Source: Paenibacillus macerans (GTDB lineage Bacteria > Bacillota > Bacilli > Paenibacillales > Paenibacillaceae). Taken from it: 64,000 nucleotides of DNA. Below, one piece after another: positions 1 to 7,932 of this stretch. Positions within the stretch are counted from its first letter, which is position 1. Each line of letters opens with the position of its first letter. The position numbers and the translations under genes are program-made. The notes under the pieces are model-generated. The model had not been told where the DNA came from. It saw only the letters and a list, made by a program, of their open reading frames with translations, and did not search any database. The stretch is taken from the NCBI RefSeq assembly GCF_900454495.1, contig NZ_UGSI01000001.1, positions 1,860,001-1,924,000 of the forward strand. The letters are read 5' to 3'.

Positions 1-219
1 CCGGCCGGGCAAGCTTCATTTATCCGTAAACACCCCACGCTGATGCGCCTGCTTTTAAAAATATACCACCTGCTGCCGGCCAGCCGGCTGGTCGATGGTT
101 CGGCCTACGAAATCGCCGCTTTAAGCAGCGTCTTCCGCGAGTGGAAAAACCGGTCCAACGTCTCCACCCCCAGCTGGGATATCCTCGAAGAGCAATTTCT
201 CGCGAAAGGTCCTTTTTGA
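1..219 (+). CDS. C-terminal fragment of an unidentified protein
   Basis: The window opens inside a reading frame (frame 1, 72 codons and a TGA stop at 217-219). The visible tail has basic and aromatic residues (KHPTLMRLLLKIYHLLPASR) and ends DILEEQFLAKGPF. I do not recognise the family. The frame is open from base 1 and codon use resembles that of neighbouring genes, so it is probably the real 3' end of a gene that starts to the left. Its stop lies about 80 bases before the next gene on the same strand, and the spacer is AT-rich and could hold that gene's promoter. Confidence 0.5.
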   Translation, partial: PAGQASFIRKHPTLMRLLLKIYHLLPASRLVDGSAYEIAALSSVFREWKNRSNVSTPSWDILEEQFLAKGPF

Positions 220-298
220 ATTTAGCTATTTTCCATTGATAATTGCCATAAAGTTAGCTAAAATAAATGCATAAATTAGCTAATCCGAGGTGAGCTTT

Positions 299-1024
299 AT
301 GCGCGTTTCTTCCACCGATATGCAGAACAATTTCGGGAAGTATTTAAAGTTTGCGGAGGCGGGTGAGGAAATCATCGTGACGAAGAACGGCAAGGATGTG
401 GCCAAATTGACGGCGTTTACCGGGGAGGATGACGACCCCTTCCTTAAGGAGGAAGCGGCCAGATACGAAAGCGGCGATTGGGTGACCTATGAGGAGTTCC
501 TCGAGCTGACCGAGACATCGGAACAGCTCTTTGAGCTCATCGACGGCGCCGTGTACAACCTTGCCTCTCCTTCGTACAAGCACCAACACGCGGTGAATGA
601 ACTGCATGGTACGTTTTATCTTTGGTTTAAAGGAAAACCTTGTACACCGCTGACATCCCCTTTTGACATTACGCTGAAAAAGTCAAAAACGAATATTTGC
701 GTCGTACAGCCGGATCTGGTCGTCATTTGCGGCAAAGATCAAATCAACCAACGCGGCAAATATATGGGCACGCCGGAACTGGCCGTCGAGGTGCTGTCTC
801 CTTCCACGCGAAGCAAAGACTTGATCCGGAAGCTCGACTTATACCGGAAATGCGGCGTGAAGGAATACTGGATCGTCGATCCGATGAAGGAGCAAGTGAC
901 GGTGTTCACTCTGACTGACGGCGAAATCGCGGATGTAGCCTATTATTCGAAATCCGGCGACCCGTACGCGCTCTCGCAGCTTTACGAGGGCTTGCGCGTA
1001 TCGATGCAGGATCTGTTCGCGTAG
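299..1024 (+). CDS. Phd-type antitoxin domain fused to Uma2 (DUF820) nuclease domain
   Basis: Residues 1 to about 45 (MRVSSTDMQNNFGKYL, then EEIIVTKNGKDVAKL) match the Phd/YefM antitoxin fold, a DNA-binding module of type II toxin-antitoxin systems. From about residue 60 to the end the protein is a Uma2/DUF820 domain of the PD-(D/E)XK nuclease superfamily, with the expected blocks FELIDG, QPDLVV, ELAVEVLSPSTRSKD, DLYRKCGVKEYWIVDP. The frame extends to a GTG at 290, but that GTG lies inside the Shine-Dalgarno sequence GAGGTGA (286-292), which is correctly spaced for the ATG at 299, so 299 is chosen; the product is 241 aa. A Uma2 domain alone is usually about 190 aa. Biological role is not established; a self-regulated nuclease is inferred from the fusion. 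Confidence 0.85.
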   Translation: MRVSSTDMQNNFGKYLKFAEAGEEIIVTKNGKDVAKLTAFTGEDDDPFLKEEAARYESGDWVTYEEFLELTETSEQLFELIDGAVYNLASPSYKHQHAVNELHGTFYLWFKGKPCTPLTSPFDITLKKSKTNICVVQPDLVVICGKDQINQRGKYMGTPELAVEVLSPSTRSKDLIRKLDLYRKCGVKEYWIVDPMKEQVTVFTLTDGEIADVAYYSKSGDPYALSQLYEGLRVSMQDLFA

Positions 1025-1040
1025 TCCCCGGCTCATGTCA

Positions 1041-1078
1041 ACAAAAAAGCAGGCGCCCCTAGGCTCCTGCTTTTTTGT
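1041..1078. terminator. Bidirectional terminator between Phd-Uma2 and sstT
   Basis: A perfect 13-bp inverted repeat (ACAAAAAAGCAGG at 1041-1053, complement at 1066-1078) with a 12-base loop has A/T runs on both sides. It can stop transcription of the plus-strand gene ending at 1024 and the minus-strand sstT, whose stop codon (1059-1061) lies in the loop. Confidence 0.8.
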
Positions 1079-2309
1079 CCAGATATGTTTCCATCGTTTT
1101 CATGCCCTCTTTGCGTTTTTTGGCATATTCCGCCGTCGCGGTGAACAGCACATCGGAAGATGAATTCAGCGCCGTTTCGAAAGAGTCCTGCAATACGCCG
1201 ATGATGAAGCCTACACCAACGACCTGCATCGCAATATCGTTCGAAATACCAAACAAGCTGCAGGCCAAAGGTACGAGGAGCAGCGAACCGCCGGCCACGC
1301 CGGAGGCGCCTGCGGCAGACATTGCCGACAGTACGCTGAGAATAAGCGCCGTGCCAAAATCCACTTGAATGCCCAACGTGTGAACAGCCGCGAGCGTTAA
1401 GACGGAGATCGTCACCGCCGCCCCCGCCATATTAATCGTCGCTCCCAATGGAATGGATACCGAATACGTGTTTTTATCCAGCCCTAGTTTTTCGCATAAG
1501 CGCATATTGACCGGAATGTTGGCCGCGGAACTTCTCGTGAAGAATGCCGTTATCCCGCTTTCCTTCAAGCAGCTAATCACGAGGGGGTACGGATTTCTGC
1601 GGATGTTCAGATACACGATCAGCGGATTCACCACAAGCGCCATAAACAACATGCATCCAATCAGTACGAGAAGCAGCTTCCCGTAATCGAGCAAGGACGA
1701 AATACCGTTTGCGGTGATAGTGTCAAACACAAGTCCCATGATCCCGAACGGCGCCAATTGAATGACCCATCTGACGATTTGCGATACGGCGTCCGAAAAT
1801 TGGGTGAGCAGGTTTTTCGTAGGATCGCCGGCGCCTTTTAGCGCCACGCCAAGCAGGACCGCCCATGCCAGGATGCCAATATAGTTAGCGTTGATCAGGG
1901 CGTTGACCGGGTTGTCCACCACTTTGAACAGTAAGTCCTTTAGCACTTCGACAATGCTGCCGGGCGGAGTCAGGTCCCCGCTGCCCGTAGCAAGCGACAA
2001 GCTTACCGGAAAAATGAAACTTACCACAACCGCAATCAATCCTGCCAAAAAAGTGCTTATTCCATAAAGGACGAGGATCGATTTCATGTTCGTTTGGCTG
2101 CCCTTCTTATGGTTCGCAATGGCGGCCATGACCAAGAGCAAAACCAATACGGGAGCCACTGCCTTTAAGGCGGATACGAATAACGTGCCGAAAATAGCAA
2201 TCCCCGCTGCCTTGGGAACGGACAGGGCCAATACAATCCCAACGATAATTCCCAGAAATATTCGTTTTACGAGACTCATTTGATTCCACTTAAGCACTAT
2301 TGTTTTCAT
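1059..2309 (-). CDS. sstT: Serine/threonine:sodium symporter SstT
   Basis: A 416-aa polytopic membrane protein of the dicarboxylate/amino acid:cation symporter (DAACS) family. The N-terminus (VKRIFLGIIVGIVLAL), the GATINMAGAA helix and the SAAGASGVAGGSLLLVPLA re-entrant loop are SstT hallmarks, and the length matches the family (about 400-415 aa). It should import L-serine and L-threonine with Na+. The ATG at 2309 has only a modest Shine-Dalgarno (GGAGGAGA a few bases upstream). It lies 190 bases downstream of a DAO-family oxidase on the same strand, a gap large enough for its own promoter. The C-terminus runs into the shared terminator at 1041-1078. Confidence 0.93.
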   Translation of the reverse strand: MKTIVLKWNQMSLVKRIFLGIIVGIVLALSVPKAAGIAIFGTLFVSALKAVAPVLVLLLVMAAIANHKKGSQTNMKSILVLYGISTFLAGLIAVVVSFIFPVSLSLATGSGDLTPPGSIVEVLKDLLFKVVDNPVNALINANYIGILAWAVLLGVALKGAGDPTKNLLTQFSDAVSQIVRWVIQLAPFGIMGLVFDTITANGISSLLDYGKLLLVLIGCMLFMALVVNPLIVYLNIRRNPYPLVISCLKESGITAFFTRSSAANIPVNMRLCEKLGLDKNTYSVSIPLGATINMAGAAVTISVLTLAAVHTLGIQVDFGTALILSVLSAMSAAGASGVAGGSLLLVPLACSLFGISNDIAMQVVGVGFIIGVLQDSFETALNSSSDVLFTATAEYAKKRKEGMKTMETYLDKKAGA

Positions 2310-2498
2310 TTTCTCCTCCGGATACCAATGTGAAAAATATAGCCGAGCACTGCCGCGACGCTGTAGCGAGTCATAGCGTTAGTTTATCACGTAATTTGGC
2401 GGTTGTGTGCATGTGGAAATATCTGTTTTATTAATTTTCACAAAATAACCATTTATTGGAATGTGATATTTTAAAAATTCCTCCGTCAGCTCGATTAC

Positions 2499-3620
2499 TT
2501 ATCGGCCTAAGGCATCTTCTACCATGTAATTCGCCAAGTCGATATCGATATCCAATCCAAGAACCAGCTTGGCCAGTTGAAACCCGATATACGGACCCAT
2601 CGTTAGTCCCGATGCTCCCAAGCCATTGGCCACGTAAATGCCTGTCCAACCGGGCAAAGCGCCGATCACGGGGAGAAAGCCTGGAGTGAACGGACGAAAA
2701 CCGACCCTCGCCTCCACAAAGCCGCCTTCCGCGAGCCCGGGAGCATGCTGTAGCCCTTTATTCAAGACCTCCTGCAGACCGCCCGCCGTGACGCGCGTGT
2801 CGAAGCCTTGCGGATCGTTCTCATGGGTGGCCCCGATCACAATCCGTTGGCCGCCGAAGGCCAATATATACTGATCGCCGGGCGGCATAACGACGGGCCA
2901 ATGCCCCGTGTCCGCATCCGGCAATGCCAAATGAACGATCTGCGCTTTCTGATAGGTCGCTTTAAAATCTACGCCTAACGGTTTCAGCAGCGGATTGGCC
3001 CATGCTCCTGCACAGACCAGAACCGCGTCGGATTCGATCGTTTGATCCTCAACTTGGACCCCGGTAGCGGTTGAACCGGCGAATCGGATCGCGGCGTCTC
3101 CGTTCAGCAGCGTGGCGCCAAATCCGATCGCGGCGCGCAGCAGCGCATCCCGCAGAGCGCGTCCGTCGACCCGGGCGGCCCCGCTAATATGCAGAGCGGC
3201 ATAGTCGTCCGCCAGCGGAGGAAACAACCGCTTCACTTCACCGGGATTCAGCAGCGTGATTTCGCCGATTTCCGGGGCATCCTGCCGGCGTTTGACAGCC
3301 AGCTTTTCCAGTTGGACAAGCTTTTCAATCTCCTTATGTAAACGAAGCGCCCCCACCCGGGCATAACCGGTTTCGGTCTCCCCGCCCTGTTCCAGCTCTG
3401 CGATCAAAGAGGGGTAAAACCGCGCGCCCTCCTTGGCTAGCCGATACCAGGCTTGGTTGCGCCGCTGCGATATCCAGGGGCAAATGATTCCGGCAGCGGC
3501 AGCGGTCGCTTGTCCCGGGTCTTTCCGGTCGACAATGATCACTTCCGCTCCCCTTTTAGCCAATTGATAGGCCGTTGAAGCGCCTAAAATTCCCGCGCCG
3601 ATGACAATAAACTTTTTCAT
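2499..3620 (-). CDS. FAD-dependent oxidoreductase of the DAO (D-amino acid/glycine oxidase) family
   Basis: 373 aa. The N-terminal Rossmann motif VIGAGILGASTAYQLA with an acidic residue at the end of strand 2 (EVIIVDRKDPGQAT) is the ADP-binding site of DAO-type flavoproteins. Later blocks GAARVDGRALRDALLRAA, VLVCAGAWANPLLKPLG and the C-terminal LPVIGALPGWTGIYVANGLGASGLTMGP complete the fold. These enzymes oxidise the C-N bond of glycine, sarcosine, D-amino acids or related amines to give the imino acid and H2O2. The exact substrate cannot be read from sequence. It follows the membrane-protein gene ending at 3640 by 19 bases and is likely co-transcribed with it; the serine transporter next door fits an amino-acid-use setting, but this is only suggestive. 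Confidence 0.85.
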   Translation of the reverse strand: MKKFIVIGAGILGASTAYQLAKRGAEVIIVDRKDPGQATAAAAGIICPWISQRRNQAWYRLAKEGARFYPSLIAELEQGGETETGYARVGALRLHKEIEKLVQLEKLAVKRRQDAPEIGEITLLNPGEVKRLFPPLADDYAALHISGAARVDGRALRDALLRAAIGFGATLLNGDAAIRFAGSTATGVQVEDQTIESDAVLVCAGAWANPLLKPLGVDFKATYQKAQIVHLALPDADTGHWPVVMPPGDQYILAFGGQRIVIGATHENDPQGFDTRVTAGGLQEVLNKGLQHAPGLAEGGFVEARVGFRPFTPGFLPVIGALPGWTGIYVANGLGASGLTMGPYIGFQLAKLVLGLDIDIDLANYMVEDALGR

Positions 3621-3639
3621 GGTTCAGCATCCTTTTGTC

Positions 3640-4434
3640 TTAATTCATGTTGTATTTTTTCTTACGCTGGCTGACCGCAAACAAAACGAACGATAAAATC
3701 TGCAAAAGTAACATAGGAATCGCCAACCAGAGGAAAAAAAGCGATACGATCGGCGCCAAAAGCATCACAACGGCTTCCACGCTCCGAACGTAATTAAACG
3801 GAACCAGTCTTGAATGGCCTTCCATCAATAAAGAAATGATGGCGGCCACCAGCATCATACTAAATAGAAGTGAAACATAGGCGGCGGTCACGGCCATTCG
3901 GCTTAACGCGGTGTCCTGCACCAGGAACGCAGCCAAGTAAAAAAATGCAACCACGCCCACGGCAAACATGAAAATAATCGGCTTCAGCGGGATGAACAGT
4001 TTGGAGACCGTCTCGACTACATCCGTAGGCATCGTTAATGGAGACAGTTTTTCCTTGACTCTATCAAGACGATCGATCTCCTTTTGGACAATGGATAGCA
4101 GAGTGGTAAGGACAAAAGCATCTTCCTCCGTATAATAATCCCTTAGAATTTGGCGGGCCTCCCCTGTAAAACACGAGCTCGCTTCCCCTAACTTTATGTA
4201 TAAATGCTGCTTGGCCTGCGAATCTTCCGGTTTGTTGATCGCCTGGGCGATCGCGGCTTCAACCCCGGCGTACAAGTCCATCCGCCTTTGAATCAGCGAC
4301 AACTTAGCCCGATTGCTCTCTTCCATCATCCCCTTAAATTCTTTATAAAGCCACACAAGGGCCATAAATGCCACAACCAAAGCCAACGCCCAAACGGGAG
4401 AATGCTGTAAATAATCTATTAATTTGTCCAACAC
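3640..4434 (-). CDS. Membrane protein of unknown function
   Basis: 264 aa, not assigned to a family. Layout: one membrane helix near the N-terminus (about residues 14-30, WALALVVAFMALVWLY), a charged cytoplasmic helical region of about 110 residues (heptad-like, including LLSIVQKEIDRLDRVKEKL), then four hydrophobic segments (about 145-250) and a basic tail RKKKYN. The start is a GTG at 4434 behind GAGGTG with about 8 bases spacing. It is the first gene of a probable two-gene unit with the DAO-family oxidase. It could be a sensor-like or scaffold membrane protein; no function is claimed. Confidence 0.7.
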   Translation of the reverse strand: MLDKLIDYLQHSPVWALALVVAFMALVWLYKEFKGMMEESNRAKLSLIQRRMDLYAGVEAAIAQAINKPEDSQAKQHLYIKLGEASSCFTGEARQILRDYYTEEDAFVLTTLLSIVQKEIDRLDRVKEKLSPLTMPTDVVETVSKLFIPLKPIIFMFAVGVVAFFYLAAFLVQDTALSRMAVTAAYVSLLFSMMLVAAIISLLMEGHSRLVPFNYVRSVEAVVMLLAPIVSLFFLWLAIPMLLLQILSFVLFAVSQRKKKYNMN

Positions 4435-4591
4435 GAACCAAACACCTCATAATCAGAGTTCTTCTGTCACATTAGCCATTATACTATAATCTGGAAACCT
4501 GTCGAACTGAACTTTTTTGGTCGCGTAAAAAATAAAATAGAGCCTCTCAGAACTGAGTCGCCTTGGAACTATCATTTCGGCTATCTAACAT

Positions 4592-4831
4592 TTACCGGAG
4601 ATTTCCCCCGTCCATGCCCGTCATCTCCTCGGTATAGACGTCAAAGGCTAGCTTCGCGGAATCCGAAGACCAGGAAATATCGGGGATCAGGTCGCTATTG
4701 CCGCCAAAAGCTTGATGCCATACGTCCCGATGTTGTGGTTTATCACAGGGTACCTCCCGCGCTCCTGCCACAGGCGCTTTGCCTAAAGACCGGTTGAATT
4801 GAATCGGTCCGCTTCGGCTCGCCCTGTTGAC
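4592..4831 (-). pseudogene. Possible decayed gene 3' end
   Basis: A minus-strand frame of about 79 codons with no credible start or ribosome binding site runs to a TAA at 4592-4594. It reads GKAPVAGAREVP and then PDISWSSDSAKLAFDVYTEE, which has the look of a beta-propeller (TolB/WD-like) strand. It is bounded upstream by an in-frame stop at 4832-4834. I treat it as the remnant of a larger gene; the family is not identified. Confidence 0.3.
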
Positions 4832-4888
4832 TTAAGTATAGATAGAGAATATCTCCGAAAAATATCCGACTTGTAACGATCCTGTAAA

Positions 4889-4930
4889 CTGCAAAAAAAC
4901 AAGCCCAGGCTCTATTCCAAGTCTGGGCTT
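4889..4930 (-). terminator. Terminator of the DUF4085 gene
   Basis: Read on the minus strand, an 8-bp stem (AAGCCCAG pairing with CTGGGCTT, 14-base loop) is followed by a run of T. It lies about 50 bases after the stop codon of the minus-strand gene at 4983. Confidence 0.7.
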
Positions 4931-4982
4931 ACGCCGGCGGTTATAGTCTCCGGCCGTTCCTAAGAATCATTTAGAATTTCTC

Positions 4983-5488
4983 TTACGTATGTATGTCCAA
5001 GCCGCTGGCTACGATGGAGAACTCGTTTAAACCTGTTTCCGGGGACTCCAACAGTAAACAGAGTTCAAACAAGCCGGTTTCCAGCAGATAAACTTCTTCG
5101 TACAGACACAAACTACGGACCGGGTCAGCATCGCAACAGAGCGATTTCACCTCCAAAAAAGTGAGACGCGTCTCCTTTTCCTTAAAGCATTCCTGGATTA
5201 CGATCTCGACGCGGCGATCCGCAGATGAAGTCATCCTTATCAGCTTCGCATTATGAAATCTGATTTTTTCTTTCAATCCTCTAACCGGCATAGGGAGACT
5301 TGGCTTTATCGCCTCATAATAGGCTTTATAGTCCTTGCAGCGCCTTTCCCATTCTTCATCCCAACTTTGTTTCCACTCATCGATCAAACCGGCCAAATCC
5401 GGCGCGGCAAATCCTGTTCCGTTTCCGGATAAACGAGATAACCGCGTACCTGCATTTGCTCATACATTTCTTTGGTAAAGTATTTCAA
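4983..5488 (-). pseudogene. DUF4085-family gene with a single-base frameshift
   Basis: The 5' part starts with TTG at 5486-5488, behind a strong GGAGG (5496-5500), and reads KYFTKEMYEQMQVRGYLVYP, the characteristic opening of DUF4085 proteins. After about 29 codons this frame runs into a stop (about 5389). The rest of the protein (DLAGLIDEWKQSWDEEW, 135+ aa to 4983) continues in the next frame. Adding one base near 5395-5402 restores a single frame of about 169 aa. It is either a real one-base deletion or a sequencing error. DUF4085 has no assigned function. Immediately upstream lies the relic of an IS200/IS605 end. Confidence 0.7.
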
Positions 5489-5501
5489 TGATAATCCTCC
5501 T

Positions 5502-5560
5502 TGCCAACTCCCTCTTCCCTAAAGGCAGGGGATTCTTGGGAGCAGCCAGCTAGCGCCAAT
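5502..5560. mobile_element. Possible relic of an IS200/IS605-family end
   Basis: The stretch containing CTAAAGGCAGGGGATTCTTG resembles the hairpin end typical of IS200/IS605 elements, in which CCCCTGCC pairs with GGCAGGGG around a TAAA/TTTA loop. Here the left arm is damaged (CCCTCTTCC), so the hairpin is imperfect. No transposase or TnpB is adjacent, so only an end remains. Confidence 0.35.
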
Positions 5561-5594
5561 TTGTATCCAAAGTTACACCCTCATATTATCACTG

Positions 5595-6288
5595 CTTGAG
5601 GATCGGGAAGTGGGGGGAGAGGAGGCAGATCAACACTCGTTGTCCGGAGACTTTGCACGATTATCCCGTTTGATCAGGTAGCAGAGAGCAAGACAGGAGA
5701 TTCAGCAGGAACAAATCCAGCGCCTGCAACCACTTCACCAGGGGGAGATGCGTTCCTTCAAAAATCGTGCCGACCAAAGGCTATGTTTGATGCTTGCACT
5801 TTCCGCACTCGAACAAGGGGTTATGCCGGGAGTCAGACGGCTGCACCGGGTGTAAGCGCAGCAGGGGCAGACGAAGCCGTTTGGCCACTTCATCGCGATC
5901 AGCGCCTCCATGCAGTCCTGCTCGCTTTGGTAACGGCTGCTGAATGGCTGAAGTTCCGTTCCCGTCCCGTATTGACTTCCATATCCGCTCGCCCCCGAAT
6001 CAAGAACACACGAACATAGGTTCTGTTTATTTTATTATACCAAACACGCGTTCCCTTATCAAACCGAAAATCTCACCTGCACTGCCTCATTTTTTCCCCC
6101 TCTCTTTTTCTTCTCTCTTTTTTGAAACCCTTGCTCTAGCCCCCACCCCCTGCTCCCTGAAAGAGAGGGATAATCGTGCAAAGGCAAGCAGTAGGCAGGA
6201 ACACCAAAGACACGATCCCTTTAGACAGCCCCTCACCTGGCGTCGATTTCTGACACTGCTCGAAACGGCTACGGTGCAAAAGGTAGAT
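5595..6288 (-). mobile_element. IS1595-like element, copy 1 (internally deleted and decayed)
   Basis: This 0.7-kb block shares both ends with the intact element at 42.3-43.9 kb: the left end with CTTTGCACGATTATCCCG and CAGGTAGCAGAG, the right end with CCTCACCTGGCGTCGATTT and CTACGGTGCAAAAGGTAGAT. Between them only the N-terminal third of the transposase gene survives on the minus strand (about 5710-6000), with frame damage in the zinc-ribbon region. The C-terminal coding part, about 0.9 kb, is gone. Its right end lands inside the HTH-regulator relic at 6289-6500. It cannot make a transposase. Confidence 0.75.
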
Positions 6289-6500
6289 ATGAGTTTGCGA
6301 AAACTCGTGATCATTATATCCGTCCATTATGCCATATCCGCCATTCGTTCCCTGATACGATACGACCGCGGGAAGCCCGCGGCACAAATCACATCGATAC
6401 CCCGATAAATGGTTCTTTGGGAAACTTAAAACTCTTCAGCCAGCATGGAGGCAGACAAAATTTCGTGATTCAGCAGCTTGTAGATAATCTATCATATCAA
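6289..6500 (-). pseudogene. Dead YafY/DeoR-type (HTH, WYL-class) transcriptional regulator fragment
   Basis: The minus strand reads LLNHEILSASMLAEEF, an in-frame TAA (6426-6428), VSQRTIYR, then after a frameshift VVSYQGTNGGYGIMDGYN. Together these form the N-terminal winged-helix of the YafY/DeoR-like family (normally LAEEFxVSxRTIYRDI...GxPIxxxxGxxGGYxL). The frame then ends in the right end of transposon copy 1, so the sensor half is missing. Three independent lesions (stop, frameshift, insertion) show it is dead. It lies downstream of the nitroreductase gene at 6625, which such regulators sometimes control. Confidence 0.7.
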
Positions 6501-6624
6501 ACCATCTCTGTGACTATAAACTTGGTAAAGGTATCATTCATGTCCCTACATAATGACGTATAAGAGGAACAACGGTAAAACAAACAGTGCGCACCAAAAG
6601 AAAATCGGTACGCACTGTACAGAG

Positions 6625-7293
6625 TTATTCAACCCAGCGGATCACGTCATCTGCTTCTCTTCTTGTCTTAGGACGCGGAGCTTTGACACGGTACCCGAAC
6701 GCAGCCATCACGCTGATTCCGTACTGATCGTTTTCCAACATCCCTGCTTCGCGTAAAATGGCGTTCACGCTGTTTATATCGAAGCCTTCGATCGGACAAG
6801 AGTCAATGCCGATGAGAGCGGCGCTGGTCATCATGTTGGCGAGAGCAATATAGGTTTGCTTTGAAGCCCAATCAAACAGCGCGCGTTCCGACTCCATCAG
6901 CTTGAAATCCTCTTCCTGGAACGACCGGTAACGGCCCATCATGTTTTTGACATTGTCCGCCGGAATTTGTTTGACCCCGGTCATTTGCCGCCAGAAGTAA
7001 TCGGAATCGTATCTTGCATCCTTGCGTGCTAAAATCAACACAAAATGGCTGGCGGTAAGCAGTTGACCTTGTGCCCCCCAGCTCACGGCACGCAGTTTCT
7101 CGCGCAAATCCGGATTCTGGACAACGACAAACTTCCAGGGCTCAAGTCCAACCGAGCTTGGAGAGAGCCGGGCCGTTTCCAGAATGAAATTAAAATCTTC
7201 AGCGGAAATTTTCTTTGTCGGATCAAACTCTTTGGTGGCATGTCTAAATTCGAAGGCTGCCAATATATCTTCTTTTTTTATGCTATGGTTCAC
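6625..7293 (-). CDS. yfkO: NAD(P)H-dependent nitroreductase, YfkO-like
   Basis: 222 aa. It matches the Bacillus YfkO nitroreductase closely as I remember it: EFRHATKEFDPTKKIS at the start, SPSSVGLEPWKFVVVQNPDLR, ASHFVLILARKDAR, FDWASKQTYIALANMMTSAAL, IGIDSCPIEGF and GYRVKAPRPKTR at the end. FMN-binding Arg and Ser residues of the family (RHATK, SPSS) are present. It should be a soluble FMN enzyme that reduces nitroaromatics or quinones. A TTG at 7300-7302 is possible, but GGAG is only two bases from it, while the GTG at 7291-7293 has about nine bases spacing and gives the family length, so 7293 is chosen. Confidence 0.9.
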   Translation of the reverse strand: MNHSIKKEDILAAFEFRHATKEFDPTKKISAEDFNFILETARLSPSSVGLEPWKFVVVQNPDLREKLRAVSWGAQGQLLTASHFVLILARKDARYDSDYFWRQMTGVKQIPADNVKNMMGRYRSFQEEDFKLMESERALFDWASKQTYIALANMMTSAALIGIDSCPIEGFDINSVNAILREAGMLENDQYGISVMAAFGYRVKAPRPKTRREADDVIRWVE

Positions 7294-7302
7294 TGAATCC
7301 AA

Positions 7303-7650
7303 CTCCTTTAATATAAATTGGCAATAGTTTATTTATCCTCCAATTAATGGTTGTTCGATAACAAAAATATATCACCTTCACATTTGGTAGTCAATTGATT
7401 CGTGCGGGCTTTTTCAGGATAAATATGACTTTCTTAAATATTGGATGACGGAAAAGTTCCAAATGGCTATACGGGATAGACTGCTGGAAGAAACAAGATG
7501 CAATGCGGAAAATTTGCGAATCCTTATTCAAACCATATTCGATTTTCTTTTGCGGAGTTTGCAGCCGTTATTCGGGAACTTGAACTCGCTGAAACCTTCG
7601 CGTGGAAGGAACTATATGCCGCTCCCGTCACGTTACGTATAAGGAAGAGA
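7303..7650. other. Gene-poor stretch with a possible decayed reading frame
   Basis: Contains the promoter region of the yfkO-like gene, with AT-rich sequence. At about 7445-7640 two overlapping plus-strand frames of 65-72 codons occur (one contains VIRELELAETFAWKELYAAP). Neither has a ribosome binding site and neither matches a family I know, so this may be decayed coding DNA. Confidence 0.3.
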
Positions 7651-7802
7651 GGGAAAGCCCGTGAAATGCAAAAGTACAGTTCATTTCCGGTCAAAAGTTA
7701 CTTTTTTATCGTATAGCCCTAAATGAGATGTACTTTTGCACTTCAACCGCTCTAAAATGGTAACTTAGGGAAAATAGAATGCACTTTTGCAGTTGAATCC
7801 AT
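7651..7802. repeat. Intergenic repeat family A, copy 1
   Basis: Begins GGGAAAGCCCGTGAAATGCA and continues through CCGGTCAAAAGTTACTTTT, TAGCCCTAAATGAGATGTA and AATAGAATGCACTTTTGCAG. The same ordered blocks recur at 20218-20434 (same strand) and, in part, at 39446-39561 (opposite strand). It lacks the middle CGTCGA...TCCTCGAAA module of the other two copies. The motif TGCAAAAGTGCA and its complement recur within the unit. Confidence 0.8.
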
Positions 7803-7912
7803 CAAGCCGTCCTTCTTCCCATTGTCTTCCCATAAAAAACGAACATCTGCCAAAGCTCGTACGGCGTTCAGCACAACTCCCGGAGCTGATTCATAAAGCC
7901 GCTGGCCGCACC

Positions 7913-7932
7913 GAAAGTTGAGTTATAAATCC
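7913..7932. repeat. Short repeat family D, copy 1
   Basis: GAAAGTTGAGTTATAAATCC spans the stop codon of the ABC permease gene. The same 19-20 bases occur at 23623-23643, and the inverted form at 23205-23221 again covers a TAA stop codon. Confidence 0.6.

Noticed and set aside
2310..2498. Possible riboswitch before sstT
   Set aside because: No glycine, lysine or T-box core could be recognised; the stretch contains only AT-rich promoter-like sequence.
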